Shown: piece after piece, positions 1 through 11,997 of the stretch
Numbering within the stretch: position 1 is the stretch's first letter
Layout: each line of letters begins with the position of its first letter
Assembly: GCA_020631735.1 (NCBI GenBank)
Contig: CM036199.1
Coordinates: forward strand, 15,220,834 to 15,284,833
Length of the DNA stretch: 64,000 bases
Direction of reading: 5' to 3'
Source of the DNA: Saccharum officinarum
Taxonomy: Eukaryota; Streptophyta; Magnoliopsida; Poales; Poaceae
The notes under the pieces: model-generated
Database searches by the model: none
Told to the model about the DNA's origin: nothing
The model's input: the letters and a program-made list of their open reading frames with translations, nothing else
Position numbers and translations under genes: made by a program

Positions 1-1409
1 AGACGACCTGTGGAGTGGGCGGGCCCATGGACGTAAACCATCAGTTGTAGATGTGTTCGTTCCATTTTGCCAGCATACACTCGGACCAGCCAGACGCCCT
101 GCCAGGGCTTCCATTAAGAGGTACTGTTGTAGTTCAAACACCCAACTGCAGCGCAGGAGGCAGGATGCAAGAATAGCAAATCTCTTATCCTGCATAGCAC
201 CTTTTGAATGCTGCCAATTTTGAACTCATGGTAGCAAAATACTCCATAACACACATATCGTGTCGTCCTATTCTTCAACATTGAACGCGGTTGGTATCTT
301 GGTCACAAAATTTGTTCACGCATAGAGGTTGTGGCTAGGGGGTTGCTCTTGCACCACGGTTTTATTCAAGTTATTAAGAGCGTGTAGGATAGGTAATCAG
401 AGGGGTTGAATGATTGCGGAAGCTAAATAATCACCTAAAATAATTCTAACATATTCTCAGAGTCACGAGACAGTATATTGGTATGTTGTAAAAACGTTGT
501 GGACCCTAAACTGTTATTCCGATTCATCTCAAACCTAGAGAGTCACTAGATAAAACGCTTGAACTAACACAATAAGAATCACGTCAAGTGGATCTCTAAT
601 TCTCTAGATTAGGAGATATTATAAAATCATAATAATATTACTATCTTAGAAACAAGACGGAAATTATTTTGGTAGATTTTCAAGATTAAATCAAAGGGTC
701 AGCTAATTATTCATGCCGATAAACAAATAACAAAGCTTCAACGCTAGCTACTGACACATTCGAGACAACAAGCAACCACTAGGAATAAACAACTATCAAG
801 CATAGGCAAGCATCTCGTACTTTAATAATCCCAAGCCCTTGCTATCACATCAATCGGAAACAAACATGATTTTATGGACACAGAAGATTTCAAACCTTGA
901 TCTTCATTACTTGAACATGTTTACAGAATATATCATACCAACATATGAAAATTCTCCTGAGGTCATATAAATTAAATATAGTTTCTCTTGCTCTCTCTCT
1001 CAGTCTCAGTCTCTCTCTATATCAATAAAACCGTTGGCCAAAGAAACACGTTCGCATATCTCAGAGATCTGGCTTCTCGTCTTCTCACCTTAATGTCTAC
1101 TGTACGGGAACCTTTTTATTCACATCTGTTTAAGTCCTCACATACTGTTGCACATGATCCTTCTTTTCTTTATTCAACTCGAACACATGCTGCACATACA
1201 TTCAGCCAAGTAGCTAATAAACAAACGTATATATGTATGCAGTTCGTGCGTAGTTCGTGCACGGGCTTAATCATCTGTTCCCTAGGGGAGCAGGGGGCAC
1301 ACGATGCGGTGGGAGTTTATATTACTCCGCATAGAAACGAAAAAGGCATTAGACCATGCCATTTGTTTAGTGCCGCAGCTAATCGCCATCGGATGGCAAG
1401 CCCACCCCG
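1..1409. other. intergenic, no gene recognised
   Basis: I see no coding region here. The stretch is AT-rich from about 400 to 1000 and has a short CT/TC run near 985-1015. An open frame from 988 has no recognisable protein features and overlaps the start of the LINE in another frame, so I do not call it. Part of this may be LINE 5' sequence, but I cannot place the boundary. Confidence 0.5.
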
Positions 1410-3366
1410 TTGGAACAAGCTTTGGTTCGTTTTGGTTACTCCTATGATCGTGACACCCTCGTCGCGAAAAGTCCGCATCCTTATGGGGATGTCATGGTGT
1501 CCTTCTGCAAGCACAATGAGGGTCGCAACTGGAGGCGAGCCGTCTTCAACCAAGAGTGCTGGTTACTGATTCTAGGTCTGCCCAATGGTTATTGGACTGA
1601 GAGACATATTCATAGCATCGTTGGGGATTTTGCAAGAGTTCAGAGATGGGTTGCTGATGACCGTTTTCGTAGCAAACTGCTCATCCGTGTTAGAGTATCT
1701 GATTTGGAAAAGGTGCCCCAATTCATAGTTTATGCAGGCCCAGATTCGGTTGATGGTCCATCTTGGACATTGCAGTGTGAAGTCATGCAACCTCATCAGG
1801 TTCAGCAGGGGTCACCAATCGAGGACCCAGTGCCAGGAGACATTGATATGGAAGCTGGAGTTCCATTTGACTTCTTTGGCCTTGGCCAACCTGTTAATGG
1901 GCTCAATGATCAGGGAGACCAGGGGGACAATCAACAGCAGGGGGCTTGAGATCCATGGCCAATGGAACTTCCGGCCCAGCAGCAGCCCGCCCAAAATAAC
2001 CAGATGGTGATCCAGGATCTCAATGAGGCCCTAGACCTGAATCAACAAGTGCAGTTTGATCTCAACGAACCAGCACCAGACATCAATCAGGATCTGCATC
2101 CTATCAGCTTTAATCTGGCAGTACCAGAGGGTTAGGAAGAAGGGGAAGGATCTGGGCAAGAATTGCACCTCCTGCAGCTGCATGGGGAGGTTTTTTTAAT
2201 GAACCCAATTGTAGAGGAGACTTTGCAACATGTCGTTGGTGTTGAGCAGATGGAAATTCAGCATGATGCTCCAGTTGTCCAGAACAATCCATCAGACACG
2301 CTAGTTAATTACTCAAGTGATGAGATTCCTTATGAGCAGTTGATGGGATCTGAAGATGAGGATAGTACTGAGCTTCCACCCCCTCAGCATATTTCACAGG
2401 AAATACAAAGGGATCAGGAAATGCAGCAGCAGGGTCTAGAAATTTTGATGACCAATGTGCAGCAGGTGCCAGGTATTGGCATACTAAGTCCTGAGCTTGA
2501 CCAACCTGTGGGTAATTAGGTGGCCGAGGACCAGCTTTTAGAAGCTTCAGTTAGTATGAACCTAGATCCCACCAAGGAGCAGGACCTGCAAGGGCAGCAG
2601 GTGCCAATTCAAGGCACTAGTGCTGCCTTGGCAATGCTGTCAGATGAACAGCAGGAAGTTGCAGTCAGGGGCACAGTTGAAGTTAGAGCCCAGGAAGCTT
2701 CAGAGCTATGGGGAAAGTTCTTCTCCAAAGGTAAACCTAGTGAGTTAATGGTCAAGGTCCCATCCAACTGGTTCTATTTTTTTTACATCAATGCTGCTGT
2801 CTCTAGATACCTTTGGATGGGCTTCAGAGTTCTTGTCTTCCTCAGCAGCTGCTCGGATTTCCTGCAATCATGGTAACTCTAACGTCCTGGGTAATATTAT
2901 TTTCTCTATTCCATTGGAATGCCCTGTCAGTATGAAGTCTTGTTGTTTGAATAATAATGATGCTCAAACCCCAGGCAATGTTGACAAGGGGGGAAACAAA
3001 GAGCTAGTGATCCAAGAGGCTGAGGAAACAGCAGCCCCCTTCAAGAAGCGTAGGGCTTCAAGGAAACTGACACCAATGGTAGAAACCTAGGTACGTAGAA
3101 GTGTAAGGGTTATGAAGAACAACAATGGCTTCAAACCCTCCTCATGTCCCAACAAAAAATGTATTTGTTGCTCCCCATCTCCACCGACCCTGTCACCTAA
3201 AGTAATCAAGAATCTTACTGTGCAGTTCTGTGAAATGACAGAGGAAGATATATCTGATGAAGCTCTGATGCACAAGAGGAAGAAAATTGGGCCTGTGGCG
3301 AAGAAGATCAGTGATGATCAAGATGGGCCTATAGGGAGACAGGCAAGAACAGATGATGATGAATAG
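1410..3366 (+). pseudogene. LINE ORF1 remnant
   Basis: One frame runs from 1410 to about 2790, broken by stops at 1947, 2133 and 2517; a +1 shift then carries it to 3366, with a stop near 3088. The N-terminal part (FNQECWLLILGLP, then VPQFIVYAG) resembles the gag-like region of grass LINE ORF1 proteins. The C-terminal part has a basic stretch (KKRRASRK) followed by a Cys-rich segment (SSCPNKKCICC) and the conserved phrase PTLSPKVIKNLTVQFC. The family would bind element RNA; this copy is dead. The family assignment is from memory of similar grass elements, not from a search. Confidence 0.7.
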
Positions 3367-3659
3367 AAGAATGATGTGGACAACGATCACTAAACAAGAC
3401 AAGCTAGAGTCGACAAGGGGCTGCCTCCTCCTGGCCATCTTTTTTAGCATTTGCGGAATTATCTTTGTTAGTCGAAAAGATTTTGTCTATAATTTTAACT
3501 CTGTTAGAAATTGTTAGGAGACCCTAGTGGTTCTGGTTATGCTTCTGTCTGCTGAACAGATGGTCATTGTAAGGGTGGGATGTATGTTAGGCATATATCT
3601 CTTGAAAACTTCATTCCCCTAAGTTTGCTTAATGAATCGATCTTTAATAAGGAGTTAGA

Positions 3660-4380
3660 ACATCTTGACATGGAATGTGAGGGGCATTAACTCTGCCTAG
3701 AAATGGAACCTAGTCAGAAATAAAATCACTGATGCGAACTGTGATATTGTTTGTCTGCAAGAAACAAAAAAAAGAAGCCTTTGATGCTGCCTTCGTTAGG
3801 AAAATCTGTTCTGCTGCTTTTGATAGGTTTGAACTGCTTCCCTTAGTTGGTGCCTCTGGAGGAATCCTGATTGCTTGGAAAAGTTGTCTTTGATGGACAA
3901 CAAGTTTTTGTCAATGAATTTGCAATTTTGGTGCAATTTTTCTCGAAGCTAGAAAGTGCAAATTGGATACTCACTTGTGGGTATGGACCATGTACTCCTA
4001 AGGGGAAATTGAACTTCACTAATTGGCTGAAAGAGATCAGTATGCCTATTGATGTAGACTGGATAATTCTTGGAGATTTTAATCTGATCAGAAAACCTGA
4101 GGATAGAAACAAACCTGGGGGATCTGGCAGAAATATTCAGGTTTAATTCTGCAATCAGCTCAGTGGGGCAAAATGAAGTCAAGCTCCAAGGTAGAAAATT
4201 TACCTGGTCAAATATGCAACCATCCCCACTTCTTGAAAAGTTGGACTAGATCTTCATTTCTAACAATTGGGTCAAGTCATATCCAAACACCACAGCAAAT
4301 GCTATTGACATGGTACCCTCAGATCATTGTCCATGTCTGGTCTCAGCCTCAATCTTCAGATTTGAAAATATTTGGATAAA
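3660..4380 (+). pseudogene. LINE endonuclease domain remnant
   Basis: Translation from about 3664 gives LTWNVRGINSA, a stop, then a stretch ending in DIVCLQETKK, the start of an endonuclease/exonuclease/phosphatase domain. Further on, WIILGDFNLIRKPEDRN (about 4061-4110) carries the GDFN motif of the same fold, and a degraded DHCP-like region lies near 4320. In active LINEs this enzyme nicks the target DNA. Stops and frame changes break it here. Confidence 0.75.
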
Positions 4381-4949
4381 CATGCGGAGTTTTAGAAAAT
4401 CTTGAATTCTTCCTAGAGCCAAAGTGGGAATGCTTCTGATAGTGCAAAGAACATCACCGCTAAATTTGAAATTCTAAGGAAAAGGCCGAGAGAATGGCAG
4501 GCTTCTATGACAGGCCTTAAAACTCAAATCAACAATGTCAGGCTAGTCATTCTTTTCCTAGAGGTACTAGAAGACTTTAGAGATCTGAGCCTCGTCGAGT
4601 AGAACTTCAAAGAATTATTAGAAAACCACCTGCTGAATCTCCTAGATAAGCAAAAGCTCTATTAGAAACAAAGAAGGAATATTAAATGGGCAACTTTAGG
4701 GGATGTTGGAACTCACTTCTTTCATGCAAGTGCCACAGTTAGGTACAAAAACAAGATGATTTCAGAACTGACCACTTCTGATGAGTTAACCTTCTCAAGT
4801 CACAAAGATAAAGAGGAACTTTTGTGGGAAGAATTCAGGCAAAGATCGGGCATCACAGAATTCAAGGGGTTCACTATTCAATCATCTTTGGTTTTCAATC
4901 AAAGCACAAGCTTGCAGCATCTTGAGGATCCCTTCTCTCTGACTTAAAT

Positions 4950-6305
4950 TGACAACATAGTCAAAATGTTGCCTAATTTCAAGTCACCTGGATCGGATGG
5001 TTTCAACAATGAATTCACCAAAGCAGCCTAGCCAGTAATCAAGCATGATTTCTACAACCTCTGTTAAGACTTCTTCAACAATACTGTCAGTCTCAAAAGC
5101 ATCAACTCCTCATTCATAACTTTGATCCCAAAAGTGGACAACCCAAGATCTGTGGGGGATTTTAGGCCCATTTTCCTGCTTACCTCTGTTAAAATGATCT
5201 GCAGGCCTTCATCGTTCCTCTAATCCATAGAAATCAATATGGGTTTATTAAAACAAGGACAATTCAGGACTGCCTTGCTTGGGTGTATGAATACTTGCAC
5301 ATTTGTCATCACTCAAAAAAAGAAATTGTCATTCTAAAGTTGGACTTTGAAAATGCTTTTGATAAAATAGAGCATCAAGCTATAATTTTAGTAATGGAGG
5401 CTAAGGGTTTTGGGCAGAAATGGATACCTTGGGTAAAGAACATTTTCAGCTCAGGAACATCTCAGGTACTTCTAAATGGAGTCCCTGGAAAGATAGTACA
5501 TTGCAAATGGGGGGTGAGGCAAGGGGACCCACTTTCTTCGTTACTTTTTGTCCTAGCAGCTGACTATCTCCAAGCCTTGATCAACAAAGCCACGGATATG
5601 AATTTGCTAAAGCTACCTATCCCTCTGCAGTCATCATCTGATTTCCCTATGGTCCAGTATGCTGATGACACCCTAATTATCATGGAAGCTGATCCCAGAC
5701 AACTGTTCCTTTTGAAATCACTGCTTCAAGTCTTCTCTGATTCAACAGGTCTAAAAGTCAATTATAATAAGTCCATGCTGCTACCAATCAACATCACTGA
5801 AACAAGACTTGAGCATCTTGCTAGAACCTTCGGCTGCTCAAAGGGAAGCCTTCCTTTCACTTACCTTGGACTTTCTTTGGGCTTAACAAATCCAAAGATT
5901 CATGATTTTTTGCCTTTGGTAAACAAATGTGAAAGAAAGCTGGGAGGTATCTCATCAATGCTGAATCAGGCAGGCAGGTTGCAAATCACCAATGCAGTTC
6001 TTTCGGCTTTGCCAACCTATTGCATGTGTTCTCTTGAGTTACCAAAGGCAGTAATCAAACAAATTGACAAATTTAGAAAACACTGTTTGTGGAGAGGCTC
6101 AGATGTCAATGGAAGAACCATTCCAAAAGCTGCTTGGGAAATGGTGTCCAAACCAAAAGAAGAAGGGGGCCTAGGAATAATCAATATAGAAACACAAAAC
6201 AAGGCATTATTAATGAAAAATTTGGATAAATTTTTCAATAAAAAGGACATCCCTTGGGTAAACTTGGTATGGGAAAAAAAATTACAAAAATGGGAAGCTG
6301 CCTGA
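4950..6305 (+). pseudogene. LINE reverse transcriptase remnant
   Basis: The upstream part (about 4965-5282) reads KSPGSDGFNNEF and LIPKVDNPRSVGDFRPI but has stops. The longest open piece, 5283-6305, contains [14 protein letters not shown] (first catalytic Asp motif), [14 protein letters not shown] and the active-site YADD at about 5660, then TYLGLSLG. This order is diagnostic of non-LTR reverse transcriptase. The 5283 ATG is an internal methionine, not a real start. Confidence 0.9.
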
Positions 6306-6704
6306 CCAAATTAGGAGGGGATCTTTCTGGTGGAGGGATGTCTTAAAACTAATCCCCCAGTTCAAGTAAGTGTCAATAGTTCAAATAAAGAATGGAAATT
6401 CATGTATGTTTTGGAAAGACAAGTGGTAGCATCAAATCCTGCAAATGGACCTGCCTAAAAGCTTTTCGTTTGTCAAAGACAAAGCAATTTTAGTCAGCAA
6501 GGTTTTCAACTTGGAGTCCATCTTTGATATGTTCAATCTTCCTCTTTCTGAGGTTGCCTTTGGTCAGGTGCAGAATCTTCAACAAATGATAGAGACAGTC
6601 ACATTGCAAAATGAAAATGACATCTAGGCTTACAATGGAGGGTCGGTTAAATTTTCAGCTCCAAGAATTTATAGGCAATTGATTGGCCATGAACATATAG
6701 ATCC

Positions 6705-7187
6705 GGTCTTCAAATGACTTTGGAAAAATTTCTGTCAGCCCAAACATAAAATCTTTGCTTGGCTTCTTTTAAAGGGCAGGTTAACTACGAGAAACATCTT
6801 AAAAAGGAAGAACACGAAGCTGCAAATCTACAACTGTGAGCTTTGTAATAAGGTGTTGAGAAAACCTTAGAGCACTTGTTTCTCCAATGCCCTTTTGCTC
6901 AAGACTGCTGGGGAATGCTCAATCTTCAGTTATCAGTCGGGGGAGTTTTTGAAAACTTCAGAGCACTGAAATTCCAACTGAACTCCAAATTCTTCATGGA
7001 GGCTTTGATTCTGATGTGCTGGGTCATTTGGACAGCTAGAAATGAGTTAATCTTCAATGCAAACCAATTCAGCTTGATTAACTGCAGAAGCTTCTTCTTT
7101 AGGGAGACAAAGCTTGTGGGGCTCAGAGTGAAAGACGGGCTCTCTCATGAATTTGATCAATGGCTGGATTCCTTAGAAATGATTTGA
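6705..7187 (+). pseudogene. zf-RVT-like C-terminal region of the LINE
   Basis: The translation reads FCQPKHKIFAWLL, then CELCNK, then EHLFLQCPFAQDCW and CWVIWTARNELIFN. This Cys/His arrangement is the zinc-binding region found after reverse transcriptase in plant L1 elements. It ends at a TGA near 7185. The frame changes once near 6860. Confidence 0.75.
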
Positions 7188-7522
7188 GCCTCTGTTTCTG
7201 TTTTATTTTCTTTGCTTCCATTTTTGTGTCTTGATCTCCCTGCGTGGAGCTCTCTTTTTCTTTGTTGTTTGTTGTAGGGTGGTGTTTTCTATGTTTCCTT
7301 TGTAACTCCTTTCTTTTTGCTTGCGTTAATAAAGTTTTGTAGGGGCTGCGCCCCCTCCAATTTGTTCAAAAAATAATGCCTACGCCTAATCGTCCAATTA
7401 TTGGGTATTGGCCGAGGAAGGAAGTGAGCGAAGCATCAGACGGACCGGCGGGGCGCCGGGGCGAGCAGTAGTGACAGATCGCCTGTGCCGGCCAAATATT
7501 CGTGAAAGCATCTAGGCCCCGG

Positions 7523-9175
7523 TGTTGGTTTCGGCAATTGATGACAATGCTTAATTACCATGACTAATGTGTGTTTTGCAGAAACGTTGGTAAGTTAGGT
7601 CATGGAGATGATAACTGTTTTGAGCAATATGGTATTCATGTCCCTTGATGGAAATTGTTTTGGTTTTCAAAGGATAAACGATAAGATTAAGGACGGTTAG
7701 TTCCGGATGTCAAGGTGTTGAGATACATCTGGAATAGTCGTTAGGATCTTTGTTTCTTCCTTTGACCGTACTGTAAAGAGGGGCATGAGCGAGTAGCTTG
7801 ACCTAGGTGAGTCTTGTGTTTAGGTGTGGTGCACACTTGTCAAACTTAGCACTAGGTAGCTCGAGAAAAGCTCAGAGTTCAGTTGGAAGCAACTTAGTTC
7901 AAGTTGTATCGCGTTTAGAAGACGTTTGAGCCGTTTACCTATGACCGGACGCGGTCCTGGTCATGACCGGACGCGTCCGGTCAGTACTAATACTTCACTG
8001 CGGTTTCAACTGATCGACCGGACGTGGTCCTTGAGAGGACCGGACGCGGTGGTCAGTCTGACACGTGTTCCAGAGGGTAAACAACATAATCGGACGCGTT
8101 TGTGAAATGATCGGCGCGTCCGGTCATGTTCCAGTAAGGTCCTGCGATGACCAGACGCGTCTCGTCATCACAGATCGGACGCGGTCACGCGTCCGGTCTC
8201 GTTACAGTAAGCTCCCTGCACGATCGGACGCGTCCGATCACCCCTGACCGGTGCGTCCGGTCACTCAGCCGAAATTTCAGAATTTTGACCGTTATGAGCG
8301 ACCAGCGCGTCCGGTCACTTCGAGCGGCGCGTCCGGTCACTCAGCCGAAATTTCAGAATTTCGACCGTTACGAGCGACCGGCGCGTCCGGTCACTTCGAC
8401 CGGCGTGTCTGGTCACCCCGCGTTTTGCTGAGTTGGCAGGTAACGGTTTGTTTTGACTGTGGGGTGTATAAATACATTCTCAGCACCTCTTTTAGAGGTC
8501 TCTTGCTCATTTGTTCAGCTGAGAAACACCTTTAAAGTGCAAGGGAGTGCAAGAGCCCTAGTGAGGATAGAGATTTACGAATCAAAGTTTGAGAATCCTC
8601 TCTAGTGACTAGAGTGTAGCAAGTGTGCATCCATCTTCTCATTAGGCTTGTTGTGGTCAAGTGAGAGTTCTAGCTTGTTACTCTTGGTGATCGCCATCAC
8701 CTAGACGGTTTGGTGGTGATTGGGAGTTTGGTGATCATCCGACGAGATTGTGGGTGACCCAACTCAAGTTGTGAGCGGTTTTGGATGATTCGCCGCGACG
8801 GAGTGTCGAAGAATCAACTCGTAGAGAACACTTGATCCTTGCGCGGATCAAGGGGGAGCTACACCCCTGCGCGGGTGCTCCAACGAGGACTAGTGGGGAG
8901 TGGCGACTCTCCGATACCTCGGCAAAACATCGTCGTGTTCCTAACCCTTACTTTCAAGCATTTACTTTCATGCATTACTTTCATTGCTTGTTTATCTTCC
9001 TATAATTGTCATGCTAGTCTAGGATTGGAACTTAGGGTGCAAAACTTTTATCGGTAGAATCACAAGGAACACTTGTAGGCACTAGGGGTCAAGTTTGGCT
9101 TGTAGGATTTAATTCTTGCAATTAATTTTTAGAAAAGCCCAATTCACCCCCCTCTTGGGCATCTTGATCCTTTCA
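7523..9175 (+). mobile_element. solo LTR, SIRE/Maximus-like Ty1-copia
   Basis: The block starts with TGTTGG and ends with CA. It contains a TATA box (tataaata, about 8467) followed by a plausible transcribed R/U5 region, and its last part (aattcacccccctcttgggc, then atcttgatcctttca) matches what I remember of SIRE-type LTR ends in grasses. It is not followed by the tRNA-Met primer-binding motif, nor by gag-pol, so it is a lone LTR. I found no matching 5-bp target duplication (cccgg against attcg), so limits could be off by some bases or the element is rearranged. Confidence 0.6.
7940..8420. repeat. CG-rich palindromic repeats with a 76-bp tandem unit
   Basis: Many near-copies of the palindrome ccggacgcgtccgg, often as gaccggcgcgtccggtcac, lie in the upstream half of the LTR. 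The stretch from about 8261 to 8412 is two copies of a 76-bp unit that differ by a few bases. The motif is rich in CpG sites inside otherwise AT-leaning sequence. Confidence 0.85.
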
Positions 9176-9495
9176 ATTCGCCCTGCCACCTTCCTAACGA
9201 ACGACCGCGATATGATATGCTTGTGGTACGGAGGAATGTCAAAAAACAAAAATTGTAAATCTTGTTTCTCGAGAAATCAAGAATCAGGTTTGACCAAGTT
9301 TATATAAATATATATAAATATTTATATTTTGAAATACATAAACTATAGAACTATATTCCATGCTTAGCCTAATTATACTTATTGCGCATCTTAAATGCTA
9401 GTATAATTTTATACATATTTGGTCAAACATAATATTGCTTTATTTTACTCCTTGGGGAATGAGATTTACATTCTTTTTAGGATGGAGGGATTATA

Positions 9496-10405
9496 TCTAT
9501 ACCTAATAATAAATTATGAAAAATTCTGCATACTTTTTTGTTTTCATCATAAATTTCTGTCTGTCAGGTGGTCTAGACTTTCTCGTGGCCTAATTTAGCC
9601 AGCCCAATGGCCCACTCTAGCCTGTGGTCCGAATAATTCCCGGTAGCCAAAAAATGTGCCACCAGTGAGATTCGAACCTGGGCACTATGATTGATAAACA
9701 AACTGCCTAACACCACACTACAACATGTCATGTGTTACAATAATACCTTTATATTTATTAGGTAAAACTTCTGCCATATAAATTTCCTTTCGTTTGATTT
9801 TTTGTTGGCCTTCCATCCAATTTCTTTTTTTTGTTGTTGCATCCGTTATCCTCATAGGTGGTTTTTTGATTGATTTTTTTTAAAAATAATTATTATGAAT
9901 CTTTGAACCCTGATTTTTCTTTACCATAATTTTGATTAGAAAATATTCAAACCCAGATTAACATGTGATTCACCTAATCAAAATGTGAGTAGAAAATTTA
10001 AATAGTTTATTGTCTAATCTGGTCTAAATAAATGTATATATACAATCATCAACGACGACTAGCATGCGAAAACTCAACTCAAGTGAGTTTTCCATCTAAC
10101 TCTTTGCATTAATATGCTGCCGCATCAAGGAGGTGAGCCCGGACGCCATCCATAATAGCTCAACATCTATATTAACAACACTGTCTCACCGAAAAGACGA
10201 GTTTGGATGTCATCGTGGCCCGGCTCCACATCTACACTAATGATACACGCCTAATGCATGTAATGTGGTTATCATAAGATAAATTAGAGCTTTTAAAGTT
10301 TATAGAAAAGGTAAAACATAAATACATATATAAAATTCTACCCTCGTTTGTTATTAATGTTTGATATTTTTTTCTTCCGTTGTAACGCACGGGTATCTTT
10401 GCTAG
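9496..10405 (+). mobile_element. non-autonomous Helitron-like element
   Basis: The left end begins TCTATACCTAATAATAAA directly after an A. The right end is GCACGGGTATCTTTGCTAG directly before a T. TC at the 5' end, CTAG at the 3' end, a short hairpin (ccgt..acgg, about 10378-10392) upstream of CTAG, and an A/T insertion context are the Helitron hallmarks. No Rep/helicase coding remains. Near 9662-9690 the reverse strand reads a tRNA B-box-like ggttcgaatct, but only that arm is present. Confidence 0.6.
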
Positions 10406-10547
10406 TATTAAGATAACAGTCGAAATGTCAAAATATTTTTAAGAAAAGGCTAGAGAACAAAAAGAAAAATTGGTTCCGAGCTTCTAGAAAACACACGCCG
10501 TATTCTAGCACTCCTATTCTACTTCGTGTCACGACTTTGGGGTGGAC

Positions 10548-11014
10548 TAAAGATGGCAACGGGCGTGGTGCCCGCGTATACTACCTTCTTACGCCCGCGC
10601 CCGTAAGCTAAATCTCCCGCCCGCGCCCGCGACCGCGACCCGCCACAGGCAACAAACCACGCCCGCGCCCTCCATCCGCGGGCATGAAATGCCCGCGGGC
10701 ATGCCCGTGTGCCCGCTAGGTTGAGGATATACATAAATCATAGTACATTACAAGAGATACGAAGATACATATTCACAACAAATCGTGTATATATACATAT
10801 ATTTGCTTGTAGGTCCCACATGTCAGACCTGTAGAGCGGGTATGGCGGATAAGCGGGCGAGGATAGCAAATTTCTTTACCCGCGAAGAACTATCCTCTGG
10901 GTTCAGGATGGTGCCCACGCCTGTGCCCGCGGGCAAGAAGTGGTGCCTGTATCCTTGCCCATCGGGTTCCATGCCCGCGGGCATGCGAGCATTCCGTGCC
11001 CGTTGCCGTCTTTA
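10548..11014. mobile_element. hAT-type MITE with 8-bp target duplication
   Basis: The terminal inverted repeat taaagatggcaacggg (10548-10563) is matched at the right end by cccgttgccgtcttta with one mismatch. Both ends are flanked by the identical 8-mer gggtggac (10540-10547 and 11015-11022). An 8-bp duplication and these TIRs fit the hAT superfamily. The interior is a dense set of GCCCGCG-type repeats and has no transposase. Confidence 0.85.
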
Positions 11015-11159
11015 GGGTGGACGACCGACCCTCGTGGCGTGGTTTACTTTACGACGACTCATGAGCATCCGTAGTGGAGTACTACTAGTAATCACATAGT
11101 CCAGGCAACGACTTATTGCGCCACCACCACGGTTGCACGGGCGTCAGGAAGACCTCAGA

Positions 11160-11594
11160 CTAGTCGCAGTGGGTCTAAAACGATACTCTAAAGCTTTAGA
11201 GTACGAATATAGAGTAAAAATTGTTGCGGTACTCTAAAACGATACTATATCATTTCTCTCACTCTATATTTAAAGTGATACTGTGCTTACTCCATACTCT
11301 ATAGCAGCGGGTCCCACTAGTTAAATAAAGAAAAAAATACTATAACTCACAAACTAAAAATCCAAATTAAATTTCGATTTCACCATTAAATTCGTCTCAA
11401 TAAATCCTTCAAAACTAGATCACACATGAATATATTTAGATAAAGTAACAAGTGGGTCCCATAGTGGATAGAGTGGATAGAGGATGATATAGAAGATGGA
11501 TGGGTGTGGAAGAATTGAATATAGAGAAGAAAATCTTGCTAACTAGGACGTATAGAGGATGAATATAGAGGTTCATGAACGTGGGTAGTCTCAG
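11160..11594. mobile_element. probable TIR element (MITE), first of an inverted pair
   Basis: The sequence starts ctagtcgcagtgggtctaaa and ends near gaacgtgggtagtctcagg. Its internal motif (gggtccca, then gagtggatagaggatgatat) reappears in reverse orientation at 14225-14400, so at least two members of one family lie here. The duplicated block begins inside it at 11235. Superfamily and exact ends are not clear to me. Confidence 0.4.
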
Positions 11595-11726
11595 GACCAT
11601 GCGAGCTGCAGCCACTGGGCGCCGTGGCAGCAACAGCATGCACCGTCGTTCTTTGACAGCTTTTCAGCACACGGGCAGTCCAGCCGCCAGCGGAAACCTT
11701 TCTTGGATCAGCACAATTCAGCTGAG

Positions 11727-11968
11727 GGCTTGTTTAGTTCCTGAAATATTTTGCAAAATGTTACTGTAGCATTTTTGTTGTTAATTGGTAATTATTGTCC
11801 AATCATGACTTAATTAGGTTTAAAAGATTCGTCTCGTCCATTTCGTCTAAACTGTGTAATTAGTTTTATTTTTTATTTATATTTAATGCTTCATGCATGT
11901 GTCAAAGATTTAATGTGACGGGAAATCTACTATTTTTTTACGAAATATTTTGGAACTAGACAAGGTCC
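11727..11968. mobile_element. Tourist-like MITE (copy A)
   Basis: Ends ggcttgtttagttcc and ggaactagacaaggtcc form the TIR, and GAG flanks both sides (11724-11726, 11969-11971). The core aaaagattcgtctcg...aactgtgtaattagtt is shared with all other Tourist-like copies in this window. Confidence 0.8.
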
Positions 11969-11997
11969 GAGCTCGATCGAGAAGAACCCATGCCTGA

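Larger units (their letters stand above)
1410..7372 (+). mobile_element. decayed L1-type LINE (non-LTR retrotransposon)
   Basis: Remains of a near full-length plant L1-type LINE read on the plus strand. In order it holds an ORF1 nucleic-acid-binding-like protein (1410-3366), an apurinic endonuclease (about 3660-4380), a reverse transcriptase (about 4950-6305) and a zf-RVT-like C-terminal zinc region (about 6710-7187). The 3' end is a short A-rich tail just after a GC-rich motif near 7345-7365. Every ORF carries in-frame stops and frameshifts, so it cannot move on its own. I could not find a convincing target-site duplication, so both outer limits are approximate. Confidence 0.88.

Noticed and set aside
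988..1569. 193-codon open frame
   Set aside because: Starts in a CT-rich run, has no recognisable motif and overlaps the LINE ORF1 in another frame.
7940..8420. CRISPR-like array
   Set aside because: Repeats are palindromic, irregularly spaced, in a plant LTR, with no unique spacers or cas genes.
8147..8535. Overlapping 94-codon frames
   Set aside because: Produced by the palindromic repeat array of the LTR.
9655..9695. tRNA gene on the minus strand
   Set aside because: Only a T-arm/B-box-like segment is present; no acceptor stem, D-arm or anticodon arm can be formed.
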